64,000 nucleotides of DNA from DASVNK01 sp964478815 (lineage in GTDB: Bacteria; Verrucomicrobiota; Verrucomicrobiia; Limisphaerales; SXQI01): contig CAYZKY010000006.1 in the NCBI GenBank assembly GCA_964478815.1, forward strand, positions 17,624 to 81,623, in the 5' to 3' direction. Shown here piece by piece: positions 28,226-36,414 of the stretch; the stretch's first letter is position 1, and the number at the start of each line of letters is the position of its first letter. The notes beneath the pieces are model-generated. The model made no database searches. It was not told the DNA's origin and saw nothing but the letters and a program-made list of their open reading frames with translations. The translations under genes and the position numbers were made by a program.

Positions 28226-29041
28226 CTAGGGCTGGGCGGCAAGGGGCCGCAAAAAACCGGCCAGGTCGGGGAGGCGATCAGTGTTGATGTGGTCGACGCC
28301 GGCCTCGAAGAGTTCGCGCCAGGCGGGCTCCTGATCGGGCACGGCCCAGAAGCGGAGCCTCTTCCCCTGGGCATGGGCTTGCGCGACGAAGTCGCGGAGC
28401 CGGGCGCGCTGGTCGGAAGGGAATTCGCCGATGCCATTCCAGGCGAAGTGTAGGCGCCAGCTATCGCTGACGAGCGGCGCGAAGGATGTCGGAAGTTGGA
28501 GCGAAAGATCGGCGGTGCGACCGTCGAAGCCCGCGAGCCGTTTCTCCTGCGCCCGCATGATGTCGCGCGGGCGGTTGCCGCTGACGATGACGGTGACGGC
28601 GTTGGTCTTGATGGTGGCTCCCTCAAACTCAGTCAGCAAGCCGCGGTAGCGGGCGAGGACGGTCTCGAGCTGCCGGTAAGTGGGTTCAGCTTCGGTTTTG
28701 ATATCGATGAGGAGAAGGATGGGCGGGCCGTTGGGGAAGACCCGTCCGCCATTGGCTTGGGCGAGGGCGCGGAGGGGGCGGAGGTAGAGGCGTTCGAGCG
28801 TGCGGCTTTTCTTCACCTGGTCGGGATCGTGGGCGACGAGGAGTTCGCCGTCGCGGAGATGGATATCCGCCTCCACGCTGCAAAAGCCATTTTCCAAGGC
28901 TTCCCAAAGCGGGCGCGCGTGCTCGTAGTCGTTATGCGAATGCGCGCGGGGGAGGGGGACGATGGCACTCCACGGCTCGGCTTGGGCCGCAAAGCTCCAG
29001 AGCAGGAGGGTGGCGAGCAGGGCACCCCACCGGCGAAACAT
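28226..29041 (-). CDS. GDPD/PI-PLC-like phosphodiesterase family protein, secreted
   Basis: A 271-residue exported protein (signal MFRRWGALLATLLLWSFAAQA). Its TIM-barrel start RAHSHNDYEHARPLWEAL and CSVEADIHLRDGELLVAHD carry the catalytic His and the Glu/Asp pair typical of glycerophosphodiester phosphodiesterases and PI-specific phospholipases C. The C-terminal GVDHINTDRLPDLAGFL fits the last barrel strand. The predicted activity is hydrolysis of a phosphodiester head group outside the cytoplasm. The gene follows two prepilin-like genes with a 14-bp gap and is likely the last gene of that operon. Confidence 0.78.
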   Translation of the reverse strand: MFRRWGALLATLLLWSFAAQAEPWSAIVPLPRAHSHNDYEHARPLWEALENGFCSVEADIHLRDGELLVAHDPDQVKKSRTLERLYLRPLRALAQANGGRVFPNGPPILLLIDIKTEAEPTYRQLETVLARYRGLLTEFEGATIKTNAVTVIVSGNRPRDIMRAQEKRLAGFDGRTADLSLQLPTSFAPLVSDSWRLHFAWNGIGEFPSDQRARLRDFVAQAHAQGKRLRFWAVPDQEPAWRELFEAGVDHINTDRLPDLAGFLRPLAAQP

Positions 29042-29055
29042 GTTCGGCGCAGCCG

Positions 29056-29853
29056 CTACCACCAGGTGAAGGCGGGATCGGGTTTGATGGGGCTGAACTT
29101 CCACGCGGCGGCTTCGGGCGGGAACCTGAAGAATTCCGCATGGCCGTCGCCAAAGAGGAGGTTGGCGCGGAACTGTCCCTTGTAATTGTGCCAGATGCTC
29201 TTGGGATCGGTCTTTTCGCGCTCGGGCCAGAAGGGCCAGTCGCCCTGAATGATCTTGTTCACGGGGCTGATAGATACTTCGGACGACTTCATCGGCGTGG
29301 CCTCGGCGGAGCCGCGGGCTGCGCTGCTGTTCCCCATGACGTGCTTGGCCCGGAAGGTGTCGACGCCCCAGAAGCAGAGATAACTATTGCCCCAGCCTTC
29401 GTAGCAGGTCTTGGCTTTGGCGGTGTTCATGTCGGCACCCCAATAGGAGTCGCCCTTGTCGGCCGGGCAGCGGAAGGTTTCCTTGGAGGCGACGTATTTA
29501 TTCAACGGACGGCGTTCCACGGGAACCTTGCCGCCATGCAACGTCATGCGGCCGGTGGTGCCGCCGAGGCAGCCCCAATCCTCATAAGCCGGATAGTAGT
29601 CGCGGTTATCCTCCGTGTACAGCATCAAGCCGAGGCTGATCTGCTTCTGGTTGCTGATGCATTTGACGGTCAGCGCCTTGGCCTTGCTCTTGGCCAGGGC
29701 AGGCAGGAGCATGCCGGCGAGGATCGCGATAATGGCGATAACCACGAGCAGCTCGATCAGCGTGAACGCCAGCCGGCCCTGAACGCCCGCCCGGCGGGCC
29801 AGAGCCAGCGCCGGATCCACCGCCACCCACGAACGGAGCTTCGGGCTATTCAT
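29056..29853 (-). CDS. Prepilin-type N-terminal cleavage/methylation protein
   Basis: A 265-residue protein whose N-terminus, after about 30 residues, carries the class III signal LAFTLIELLVVIAIIAILAG with the invariant Glu at position 5 of the mature form. A globular pseudopilin-like domain follows. CISNQKQISLGLMLYTEDNR is typical of the DUF1559-like subgroup, and the tail has NLLFGDGHAEFF. Such proteins are abundant in Verrucomicrobiota, and most are of unknown function. ATG at 29853 overlaps the stop of the upstream prepilin gene by eight bases. Confidence 0.88.
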   Translation of the reverse strand: MNSPKLRSWVAVDPALALARRAGVQGRLAFTLIELLVVIAIIAILAGMLLPALAKSKAKALTVKCISNQKQISLGLMLYTEDNRDYYPAYEDWGCLGGTTGRMTLHGGKVPVERRPLNKYVASKETFRCPADKGDSYWGADMNTAKAKTCYEGWGNSYLCFWGVDTFRAKHVMGNSSAARGSAEATPMKSSEVSISPVNKIIQGDWPFWPEREKTDPKSIWHNYKGQFRANLLFGDGHAEFFRFPPEAAAWKFSPIKPDPAFTWW

Positions 29854-30694
29854 TGTACTTTTTGGTAGTTCGTTCCCACAGCCAGACGACATCCAGATTA
29901 TTGGCCATGCTGGGAGCCGGCAGGCCTCGTTTGGTGACCTTCGGCTTCGTGCGCGGGTCTTTCCATTTCTTGATTTCGGAATGGCCGTCGGCGAAGGCGA
30001 AGCCGCACGCGCCGTTATGATAACTAGCCGGAACGTCCGGAAGCTGAGTGGAGCCCGGGTTGGGATATCCGTTCATCTGCACGCAAAAGAAGCCGTCGTT
30101 CATGCTGTCCGGATGTTCATCGACGAGCACCCAAGTCATGCTGGGCCCCGGCGCGACGAAATCGGAGAGTTTGAGATATTTCCGGAACTCGGGGCCGCCG
30201 AACCAGGTCCAATTTCCTTCGTTCATGCCGCACCAGGAGTTCATCGAATTGCTGCGGAGACGGGAGACGGCCTGGCCGCGATACGGGCCGGAGGTGGGGG
30301 TGACCGTGTAGATATCGGCGGGGCAGGTGTAAATCTTCTGGGACGGCCCGGTGTACTTCCAGATGGAGCCGCGCATGATCGAGTTGGTAATGTCCCAATT
30401 GTCCCGGTTGGCGTTGTCCCAGCTCTGGATGCCCTGCGTCCAAGCGAGGCGGGCGTTTTTGCCGCCCGGATCGGCGTAGGCGAAGGGGAGGACGTCGTTG
30501 TTGTCGTCGATGTAGAACCGCCAGGCGAGCATCAACTGCTTGGTGTTGTTCATGCACATGATGCCCTGGCCCTTGGCCTTGGCTTTGGCCAGGGCGGGCA
30601 GGAGCATCCCGGCGAGGATCGCGATGATGGCGATGACGACGAGGAGCTCGATGAGGGTGAAGGCGGCGCGGCGGGCTGGGTATTTCTGGCGCAT
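29846..30694 (-). CDS. Prepilin-type protein with H-X9-DG ending
   Basis: The 282-residue product has the signal AAFTLIELLVVIAIIAILAG directly after MRQKYPARR, then MCMNNTKQLMLAWRFYIDD. The C-terminal region contains SYHNGACGFAFADGHSE, exactly His, nine residues, Asp-Gly, the prepilin-processing-associated motif. This is the first gene of a three-gene minus-strand operon (two prepilins and the GDPD-like protein). It is clearly related to the prepilin at 45.0 kb, which shares WVLVDEHPDSMND-like and SYHNGA segments. It faces the non-coding repeat cluster. Confidence 0.9.
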   Translation of the reverse strand: MRQKYPARRAAFTLIELLVVIAIIAILAGMLLPALAKAKAKGQGIMCMNNTKQLMLAWRFYIDDNNDVLPFAYADPGGKNARLAWTQGIQSWDNANRDNWDITNSIMRGSIWKYTGPSQKIYTCPADIYTVTPTSGPYRGQAVSRLRSNSMNSWCGMNEGNWTWFGGPEFRKYLKLSDFVAPGPSMTWVLVDEHPDSMNDGFFCVQMNGYPNPGSTQLPDVPASYHNGACGFAFADGHSEIKKWKDPRTKPKVTKRGLPAPSMANNLDVVWLWERTTKKYNE

Positions 30695-31030
30695 AGGCGG
30701 TTCGGTTTACAGCAACCTAATGGCAGCTCAACGCCAAGGGTATCGAGCAGCCACCGGCGGGGCAAGCCCCGAAACCGAGACGTTTGACCGCCCAGGGTCG
30801 CCCGGCCCGGCACCTGCCGGGGCTGCCGGGGGACGGAATTTTGGGGGCGGGAAGGGGCATTACGGGCTTTTTGGAGGTTTTTGAGGGGCAGGGAGGGGCG
30901 AAGCCGGGCTCGGGAAGGGCATGGAGGGAGCCGATGCTGCGGGCAACCCCCCCTATTTTTTAAGTGAGGAGGACGGAGGCGAGGCTTCAGGGTGGGTGGG
31001 GCTGGAAGTTGGCGTGATTCGAGCGATGGA

Positions 31031-31425
31031 AATGTAGACTGCCGGGGCGGCGGGAGGGGGTTGGGAAGGGCGAAGGACGGGTCAATTTGCCCACGGGAAG
31101 TCCTATTTACGGGGGTTTCGTGGGGGTGGGCAGGGATGTTTTGGGGAGGCAGGGTGTTGGTTGCCCGGAGGGGGGCGATTGAGGCATGGGACAACCCACC
31201 GAACCTCTTCCCGGAGGAGGGGACACGGCGATCGGGCGGGGTCGTTCGGCGGAGAATCGGAACAGGAGGCGCGAGGGTTTCCGCACCTGTTGTTCGGAAT
31301 CGATCCGAGCGACCGCGAGCTTGGGTTCGCGATCATAGGGAATGGATACCGCCGAAGAGGCGGATTCGCAAGAGGAGGGTTGGTTTTTTGGCGGAGGGTT
31401 TAGGAAGGAGGGGGCGAGGCCAGAC
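31031..31425 (+). repeat. Dispersed long repeat, copy A
   Basis: This stretch matches, in inverted orientation, the DNA at 63,512-63,976. Shared blocks include the start AATGTAGACT, the exact string GAAGTCCTATTTACGGGGGT followed by TTCGTG, then GGACACGGCG, CACCTGTTGTTCGGAATCGA followed by TCCGAGCGACCGCGAG, GGGTTCGCGATCAT and the end CGAGGCCAGAC. The middle differs by an indel of roughly 70 bp. No conserved reading frame explains the similarity, so it is a DNA- or RNA-level repeat. Confidence 0.8.
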
Positions 31426-31461
31426 CGACCAGCCGCCAGTCGGGGGCCGCGGCCTATTTTC

Positions 31462-31598
31462 GGGTGTGATCGGAAGTGGCGGTCCGAAGGGGGCGTGGCG
31501 GGCTGACGGGCGCTGGCGGCGGGCGAGACGCCCGCCGCGACAGCCGGAGACGGCTGTCGCTACCCGGAACAAGATGCCCGCAACTTCCGATCACACCC
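31462..31598. mobile_element. MITE-like element with 16-bp inverted termini and two hairpins
   Basis: GGGTGTGATCGGAAGT at 31462-31477 is the exact reverse complement of 31583-31598. Inside lie two strong hairpins: GCGGCGGGCG-AGA-CGCCCGCCGC (31516-31538) and GACAGCCG-GAGA-CGGCTGTC (31539-31558). The 137-bp size, perfect termini and lack of an ORF fit a non-autonomous miniature transposable element. A REP/REPIN-like structure is the alternative. Clear target-site duplications were not identified. Confidence 0.6.
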
Positions 31599-31659
31599 CC
31601 CATTTTCCTTTGCATTCCGGGCCAGTTCGCCGAAATTGGCGCTGGCCGACCGTTCCTTG

Positions 31660-31825
31660 AACCCGAACTCCGAAATTGGAAGGCGCGATCTGCCGCAATC
31701 TCTTGCCCGGCAAAGGCCCTCGTCGAAGCTCGACGTATCACTTCAGATATGCCTCGCTTCTCCTCAAGCCTTTTCCAGGCAACATCTTGCAGCATCTCGC
31801 ACCTTCGAATTTCCGAGTTCGGGTT
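31660..31825. repeat. 166-bp imperfect palindrome upstream of cytochrome gene
   Basis: The arms start with AACCCGAACTC (31660-31670) and end with GAGTTCGGGTT (31815-31825). Similarity continues inward with small mismatches and indels through GAAATTNGAAGG, then TTGCC and AAGGC blocks, then GAAGC near the centre at about 31,742. Both strands therefore encode similar peptides (NPNSEIxRR), an artefact of the symmetry. It would fold into a long hairpin if transcribed. Confidence 0.6.
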
Positions 31826-31869
31826 GAATTTTGCCGGGCTGGCATTCGTCAGGGAAGGAGCCAAAATTT

Positions 31870-32274
31870 ATGAGAAACGCGTTTTCTGCCTGTGCCGCCG
31901 GAGCGGCGCTGCTTATCGGAGCCGCCACGGTCTTTGCCGCCGACGTGGATGTGAGCAAGCTGCCGCCTGCCGCCACGAAGCAGGGGGTCACCTTCGCCGC
32001 CGACATCAAGCCGCTCTTCGAGAAGAGCTGCTTCAAATGCCACGGGGAAGAGAAGCAAAAGGCCAAGCTCCGGGTGGACAGCATCGAAGCGATCAAGAAG
32101 GGCGGCGACAACGGCGCCGTCATCGAGATCGGCAAGAGCGAGAAGAGCAGCCTGGTGCATGTCGTCGCCCAGCTCGATCCCGACATGGCCATGCCGCCCG
32201 AAGGGAAGGGCGATCCGTTCACGAAGGAACAGGTCGGGTTGCTGCGCGCCTGGATCGATCAAGGCGCCAAGTAG
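31870..32274 (+). CDS. Planctomycete-type cytochrome c domain protein
   Basis: A 134-residue exported protein (signal RNAFSACAAGAALLIGAATVFA). The single heme-binding motif CFKCH lies in TFAADIKPLFEKSCFKCHGE. It is followed by LRVDSIEAIKKGGDNG and MPPEGKGDPFTKEQVGLLRAWIDQGA, the layout of the cytochrome c domain common in Planctomycetota and Verrucomicrobiota. The distal Met in MAMPPEG could be the sixth ligand. ATG 31870 is supported by AAGGAG 10 bases upstream. The role is probably electron transfer or heme-based binding in the periplasm. Confidence 0.87.
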   Translation: MRNAFSACAAGAALLIGAATVFAADVDVSKLPPAATKQGVTFAADIKPLFEKSCFKCHGEEKQKAKLRVDSIEAIKKGGDNGAVIEIGKSEKSSLVHVVAQLDPDMAMPPEGKGDPFTKEQVGLLRAWIDQGAK

Positions 32275-32337
32275 CATCCCCCGGAGCCCGGCCGGGCAGG
32301 GGAGGGGACTGCGGTTTTAGCCCGCGTGGCTGAAGGG

Positions 32338-32604
32338 CTACCCCTTCGGCTCGGAGCGGTCGACCCCCATCGCCTGTTCGAAGGTCTTCGAGAACGCCCG
32401 GATCTCCTTCGCGATGCGCTCCGGCTGAGCCGATATCGTTTCGGCAAACCGGCCGCCGAGGTCGGTTTTGCGCTGGGCCAATTCCCCCGCCGCCACGAGC
32501 AAGGCCAGGGAATTGTTGACGTTGTGGCGCATCTCGGCCAGTCGCTCGATCAGTTCGGCCACCCGGCTTGGGGAGAGTTCCACCGCTTTGTCCGGCATTC
32601 CCAT
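32338..32604 (-). CDS. Small DHp/phosphotransfer-like protein
   Basis: An 88-residue protein (or 86 from the second ATG at 32598) made of two predicted helices. RVAELIERLAEMRHNVNNSL resembles the dimerisation/His-phosphotransfer helix of sensor kinases (His followed by a negative or polar residue and NN), and the second helix is ERIAKEIRAFSKTFEQAM. There is no ATPase domain. It may accept phosphate from another kinase or act as a kinase-inhibiting dimerisation module. The gene is divergent from aroD. Confidence 0.6.
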   Translation of the reverse strand: MGMPDKAVELSPSRVAELIERLAEMRHNVNNSLALLVAAGELAQRKTDLGGRFAETISAQPERIAKEIRAFSKTFEQAMGVDRSEPKG

Positions 32605-32691
32605 GATCTGGCATCGTTCGCGATTCCAGCGCCGATTGCAAGCCGTTGACGCCTTCTTGCAATTGTTTTCTCCCCGGCGAACAGTGCCTGC

Positions 32692-33411
32692 TTGTTGAAA
32701 CCGCATGCCCAAGCCGGCCCGCTGACGCTCGGCCATAAGCCCGCCGTCATCGGAACCATTCTGAACCATGAGTTCCTGGCCGCTGCCCGCGGCCCGGAAC
32801 TCCCGTGCGATTTGGTGGAGCTTCGGCTTGATGGTTTCCGCGACTTGGGAGGCTGGAGCCGGCGCGCGGCGGGGCTGGAGAGGGAAGGGAAGCCGGTGCT
32901 GGCCACGCTGCGGCTGGCGGTGGAGGGCGGGCATTGGCAAGGACGGGATGAAGATCGCATCCCGATCTTCGAGGAAGCCCTCGCGACGGTGGCCGGCATC
33001 GACCTGGAATTGCGCAGCCCATTGGCCGCGCGTTTCGGCGCGCAGGCTCGAAGTCGGCAAAAGCTCTGCGTCGTCTCGCATCACGATTTTGACCGCACCC
33101 CTCCGGCCGCGACGCTGGAGGACATCGTCCGGCGCGGCCAGGAGATCGGTTCGGTGGTCAAAATCGCGGCCATGATCCAGACCCCGTCCGACATCGACGT
33201 GCTGCGCGGCCTGCTGCATGGCGATTGGCGGGTCCCGCTCTGTGTCATCGGGATGGGGCCGCTCGGACGCGAAACCCGGTTGAGGTTCCCCGCCGAAGGC
33301 TCGTGCCTGGCGTACGGGTATCTGGACACGCCCGGAGCGCCCGGCCAGTACTCGGCCGCGGAACTGCGGATGGCTTTGAAAGCGGGTGCATCTGAATACG
33401 GCCCTGCTTGA
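32692..33411 (+). CDS. aroD: 3-dehydroquinate dehydratase, type I
   Basis: A 239-residue enzyme of the shikimate pathway converting 3-dehydroquinate to 3-dehydroshikimate through a Schiff base. Type I hallmarks are DLVELRLDGF (substrate-binding Glu/Arg), VVSHHDFDRTP (catalytic His), the Schiff-base Lys in VVKIAAMIQTPSD, and VIGMGPLGRETRL with FPAEGSCLAYGYLD. No ATG is suitably placed; TTG at 32692 is the best start, with TTG 32695 as the next. No other aro genes are adjacent. Confidence 0.87.
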   Translation: MLKPHAQAGPLTLGHKPAVIGTILNHEFLAAARGPELPCDLVELRLDGFRDLGGWSRRAAGLEREGKPVLATLRLAVEGGHWQGRDEDRIPIFEEALATVAGIDLELRSPLAARFGAQARSRQKLCVVSHHDFDRTPPAATLEDIVRRGQEIGSVVKIAAMIQTPSDIDVLRGLLHGDWRVPLCVIGMGPLGRETRLRFPAEGSCLAYGYLDTPGAPGQYSAAELRMALKAGASEYGPA

Positions 33412-33572
33412 AATTCCTCCTTCGGGCGGCCAGGGACTTTTCCGGTATCGAACCGCGTAAACGCGGAACTCCGAACGAAAGGCTGGCGCGGCTCGAGAGC
33501 AGTGTCGAGAAGCGGCCGTTAAACGCAGTTTCCTGACTTTGCGCTTGAAGCGGGGGTTCGCTCTCAACTTCA

Positions 33573-35000
33573 ATGCGGCCACGTATGGCTGTTCCAACCA
33601 GCGCCACGCCAACCGCCAAAAGCGAACGTCCTCTGCCGCTCGACGCGCTGCGCCGCATTGTCGGCGCGGAGAACGTCCTGACCGCGCAGGAGGATCTCAT
33701 TCCCTATTCGTTCGACGGCACGGCGGTGCTCCAACAAATGCCGGGATGCGTGCTGTTCGCCAGCACGACCGAACAGATCAGCGACGTCGTCCGGCTGGCC
33801 AATCGAGAAAAGCTGTCGATCGTCACGCGCGGTTCGGGGACCGGCTTGAGCGGCGGGAGCCTGCCCGACGCGAACTGCATCGTCCTCTGCACGGTGCGGA
33901 TGGACAAGATTCTGGAGCTGGACAAGGCGAACCTGACGTTGCTGACCGAACCGGGCGCCACGACGCTGCAAGTCTCCGATGCGGCGACGGCGGCGGGACT
34001 GTTCTATCCGCCCGATCCGGGTTCGATGCGCATCTCAACCATCGGAGGAAACGTCGCAGAAAATTCGGGCGGACTGCGCGGCTTGAAGTATGGCGTGACC
34101 CGCAATTATGTGATGGGGATGGAGGTGGTGTTACCGCAGGGCGATGTCATGTGGCTGGGCAACAAATGCGTCAAGGACGTTGCAGGGTACTCCCTGAAAG
34201 ATTTGTTCGTCGGCTCGGAGGGCACCTTGGGCATCATTACGAAGGTTCTGCTGCGCCTGATTCCCAAGCCGCAGGCGAAGAAGACGATGGTCGCGACGTT
34301 CGCACAGATGGATCACGCGGCTGAAACGGTTTCCGCGATCATCGCCGCCCAGATCATCCCTTGCACCCTCGAATTTCTCGACCGCACCACGATCCATTGC
34401 GTGGAGGACTACGCCAAGATCGGCTTCCCGCTGGATTGCGAGGCGCTGCTTCTCATTGAAACGGATGGGCACCCGGCGGTCGTGGCCGAGGAAGCGGCCA
34501 AGATGGAGGCGATCTGCAAGGCCACACATTCGCTCGAAGTCCGCGTGGCCAAGGACGACGCGGAAGCGACCAAACTGGCCAGTGCCCGGCGCACCGCCTT
34601 CTCCGCGCTGGCGCGGGTGGCGCCGACCACCATTCTTGAGGATGCCACCGTGCCGCGGAGCGAATTGGCGCGGATGATCCGTTTCGTGGAACAGATCGCC
34701 AAAAAGTACCGCCTCCGGGTCGGCACGTTCGGCCACATGGGCGATGGGAATCTGCATCCCACCTTCCTGACCGACGAGCGGAACAAGGAGGAGATGCACC
34801 GGGTCGAGGAGGCCTTCAAGGAAATCTTCGACGAAGCGATCCGCCTGGGCGGCACGATCACGGGCGAGCACGGCATCGGGCTAGCCAAAAAATCCTTTCT
34901 GCCCAAATTTGTGGGCGACGCGCAGATGGCGGTGCATCGCGCCTTGCGCAAAGTGCTCGATCCGAACGGCGTTCTGAATCCCGGCAAAATGTTCGATTAG
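33573..35000 (+). CDS. glcD: FAD-binding oxidase, glycolate oxidase GlcD-type
   Basis: The 475-residue flavoprotein of the FAD/FMN type 4 family oxidises a 2-hydroxy acid such as glycolate or lactate. The FAD-binding core has TRGSGTGLSGGSLP, PPDPGSMRISTIGGNVAENS and KDVAGYSLKDLFVGSEGTLG. The C-terminal domain has VGTFGHMGDGNLHPTF and GTITGEHGIGLAKKSFL. ATG 33585 is an alternative start. No glcE or glcF subunit genes are present, so it may act alone like a D-lactate dehydrogenase. It heads a four-gene operon with a POT transporter 12 bp downstream. Confidence 0.87.
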   Translation: MRPRMAVPTSATPTAKSERPLPLDALRRIVGAENVLTAQEDLIPYSFDGTAVLQQMPGCVLFASTTEQISDVVRLANREKLSIVTRGSGTGLSGGSLPDANCIVLCTVRMDKILELDKANLTLLTEPGATTLQVSDAATAAGLFYPPDPGSMRISTIGGNVAENSGGLRGLKYGVTRNYVMGMEVVLPQGDVMWLGNKCVKDVAGYSLKDLFVGSEGTLGIITKVLLRLIPKPQAKKTMVATFAQMDHAAETVSAIIAAQIIPCTLEFLDRTTIHCVEDYAKIGFPLDCEALLLIETDGHPAVVAEEAAKMEAICKATHSLEVRVAKDDAEATKLASARRTAFSALARVAPTTILEDATVPRSELARMIRFVEQIAKKYRLRVGTFGHMGDGNLHPTFLTDERNKEEMHRVEEAFKEIFDEAIRLGGTITGEHGIGLAKKSFLPKFVGDAQMAVHRALRKVLDPNGVLNPGKMFD

Positions 35001-35012
35001 ACCTCGCTGACC

Positions 35013-36365
35013 ATGCCTGCTCAACCGTATTTAACGGCTCCAACCAAGACGGAGCGCATGCCGCCCGGAGTGCCGTACATCATCGGCAACGAGGTGGCAG
35101 AACGGTTCAGCTTCTACGGGTTGAAGGCGATCCTAATCGTTTACATGACGAAGCATTTGCTCGATTCTTCGGGGCAGAAGGCACCGATGAGCGAGCTAGA
35201 GGCGACGGCTGCCTTCCATATTTTCGTGTTTGGAGTGTACTTGTTTCCGATGGTTGGAGCGATTATCTCCGATCTGTGGCTGGGCAAGTATCGGACGATC
35301 CTGTGGGTTTCGGCCCTGTATTGTCTAGGCCCGCTGGCGCTGGCGATGAACGCAACGCAGTTCGGCCTGTACACCGGCTTGTGGCTGATCGCGATCGGGT
35401 CAGGCGGGATCAAGCCATGTGTCTCGGCGCATGTCGGGGACCAATTCGGGCCTTCCAACCAGCATCTGCTGCCGAAGGTGTTCGGCTGGTTCTACTTCTC
35501 GGTCAATTTCGGTTCGTTTTTTTCGACGCTGCTAACACCGGTGCTGCTCGATAAGTTTGGCCCCCGGTGGGCATTTGGCGTGCCGGCGGCGCTGATGTTC
35601 CTCGCGACCCTGGTGTTCTGGATGGGGCGGTACAAATTCATTCATGTTCCTCCGGGCGGGAAAGCGCTGATGCGGGAGACTTTTAACAAGGAGGGGTTGC
35701 GCTCAATCGCGAAACTGCTGCCCGTGCTGGCGTTTATCCCGGTGTTCTGGGCGTTGTACGACCAATCGTCGTCGCGCTGGATTTTGCAATCGGAAGGGAT
35801 GGATCGGGTCATTTTCGGCAAAGAGATACTGCCGGCGCAGACGCATGCGGCGAACCCGATTCTCGTGCTGATTTTCGTGCCCCTCTTTACGACGGTCCTC
35901 TACCCGGCGCTGGATAAGCTGTTCCGGTTGACGCCGCTGCGGAAGATCGGGATCGGCATGTTCCTGACCGTGACGCCCTTTCTGGTTTCGGCCTGGATCG
36001 AGGTGCTGATCGGGCGCGGGCTCAAACCGCACATTACCTGGCAATTGCTGGCCTACATCCTCCTGACGGCGGCCGAGGTGCTGATCTATCTGACGATGCT
36101 CGAATTCGCTTACACGCAGGCGCCGAAGCGGCTGAAATCCCTGATTATGGGGATTTCGTTTCTCTCCATGTCGCTCGGCAATTTGCTGACCGCCGGGATC
36201 AACCACGGCATCAAACAGTTCGGGCTGGAAAATCAACTCACGGGGGCGGTGTATTACTTGTTCTTCGCCGGCATGATGCTGGTGGCATCGGTGCTGTTCA
36301 TTCCGGTGGCACAACGCTACCGAGAGCAAACCATTCTGCAGGACGAGGCGCCCGCCAAGGCGTGA
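35013..36365 (+). CDS. POT/PTR2 family proton-coupled transporter
   Basis: A 450-residue inner-membrane transporter with about 12 helices. The ExxERFxYYG family signature appears as EVAERFSFYG (residues 27-36) and is followed by the conserved GGIKPCVSAHVGDQFG, which matches the POT second motif. POT carriers usually import di- or tripeptides or nitrate with protons. The neighbouring hydroxy-acid genes suggest this one may import an organic acid instead. It sits 12 bp after glcD. Confidence 0.87.
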   Translation: MPAQPYLTAPTKTERMPPGVPYIIGNEVAERFSFYGLKAILIVYMTKHLLDSSGQKAPMSELEATAAFHIFVFGVYLFPMVGAIISDLWLGKYRTILWVSALYCLGPLALAMNATQFGLYTGLWLIAIGSGGIKPCVSAHVGDQFGPSNQHLLPKVFGWFYFSVNFGSFFSTLLTPVLLDKFGPRWAFGVPAALMFLATLVFWMGRYKFIHVPPGGKALMRETFNKEGLRSIAKLLPVLAFIPVFWALYDQSSSRWILQSEGMDRVIFGKEILPAQTHAANPILVLIFVPLFTTVLYPALDKLFRLTPLRKIGIGMFLTVTPFLVSAWIEVLIGRGLKPHITWQLLAYILLTAAEVLIYLTMLEFAYTQAPKRLKSLIMGISFLSMSLGNLLTAGINHGIKQFGLENQLTGAVYYLFFAGMMLVASVLFIPVAQRYREQTILQDEAPAKA

Positions 36366-36414
36366 GCGGGCCTCACGCCGAGCGATGGGCCCTGCCGCGG
36401 TCATCGTGGAACGT

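Larger units (their letters stand above)
30695..31869. other. 1.2-kb non-coding repeat cluster
   Basis: No gene is supportable here. In order the stretch holds a G-rich section (30,780-31,020), copy A of a long dispersed repeat (31,031-31,425), a MITE-like element (31,462-31,598), a small hairpin (31,621-31,646) and a long imperfect palindrome (31,660-31,825). A clear ribosome-binding site for the cytochrome gene (AAGGAG near 31,855) ends it. Open frames in this stretch lack homology-like features and run on both strands of symmetrical DNA. Confidence 0.7.

Noticed and set aside
31161..31403. Small ORFs in repeat copy A that resemble ORFs in copy B
   Set aside because: The similarity exists in several frames and on both strands at once, so it reflects DNA repetition and not protein conservation.
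31454..31864. Facing ORFs with similar peptides (NPNSEIxRR) on both strands
   Set aside because: They are produced by the long palindrome and have no start signals or domain.
32338..33612. 424-residue minus-strand frame ending with the DHp-like protein
   Set aside because: Its first 330 codons are antisense to aroD; only the last 88 codons have protein-like character and a proper ATG.
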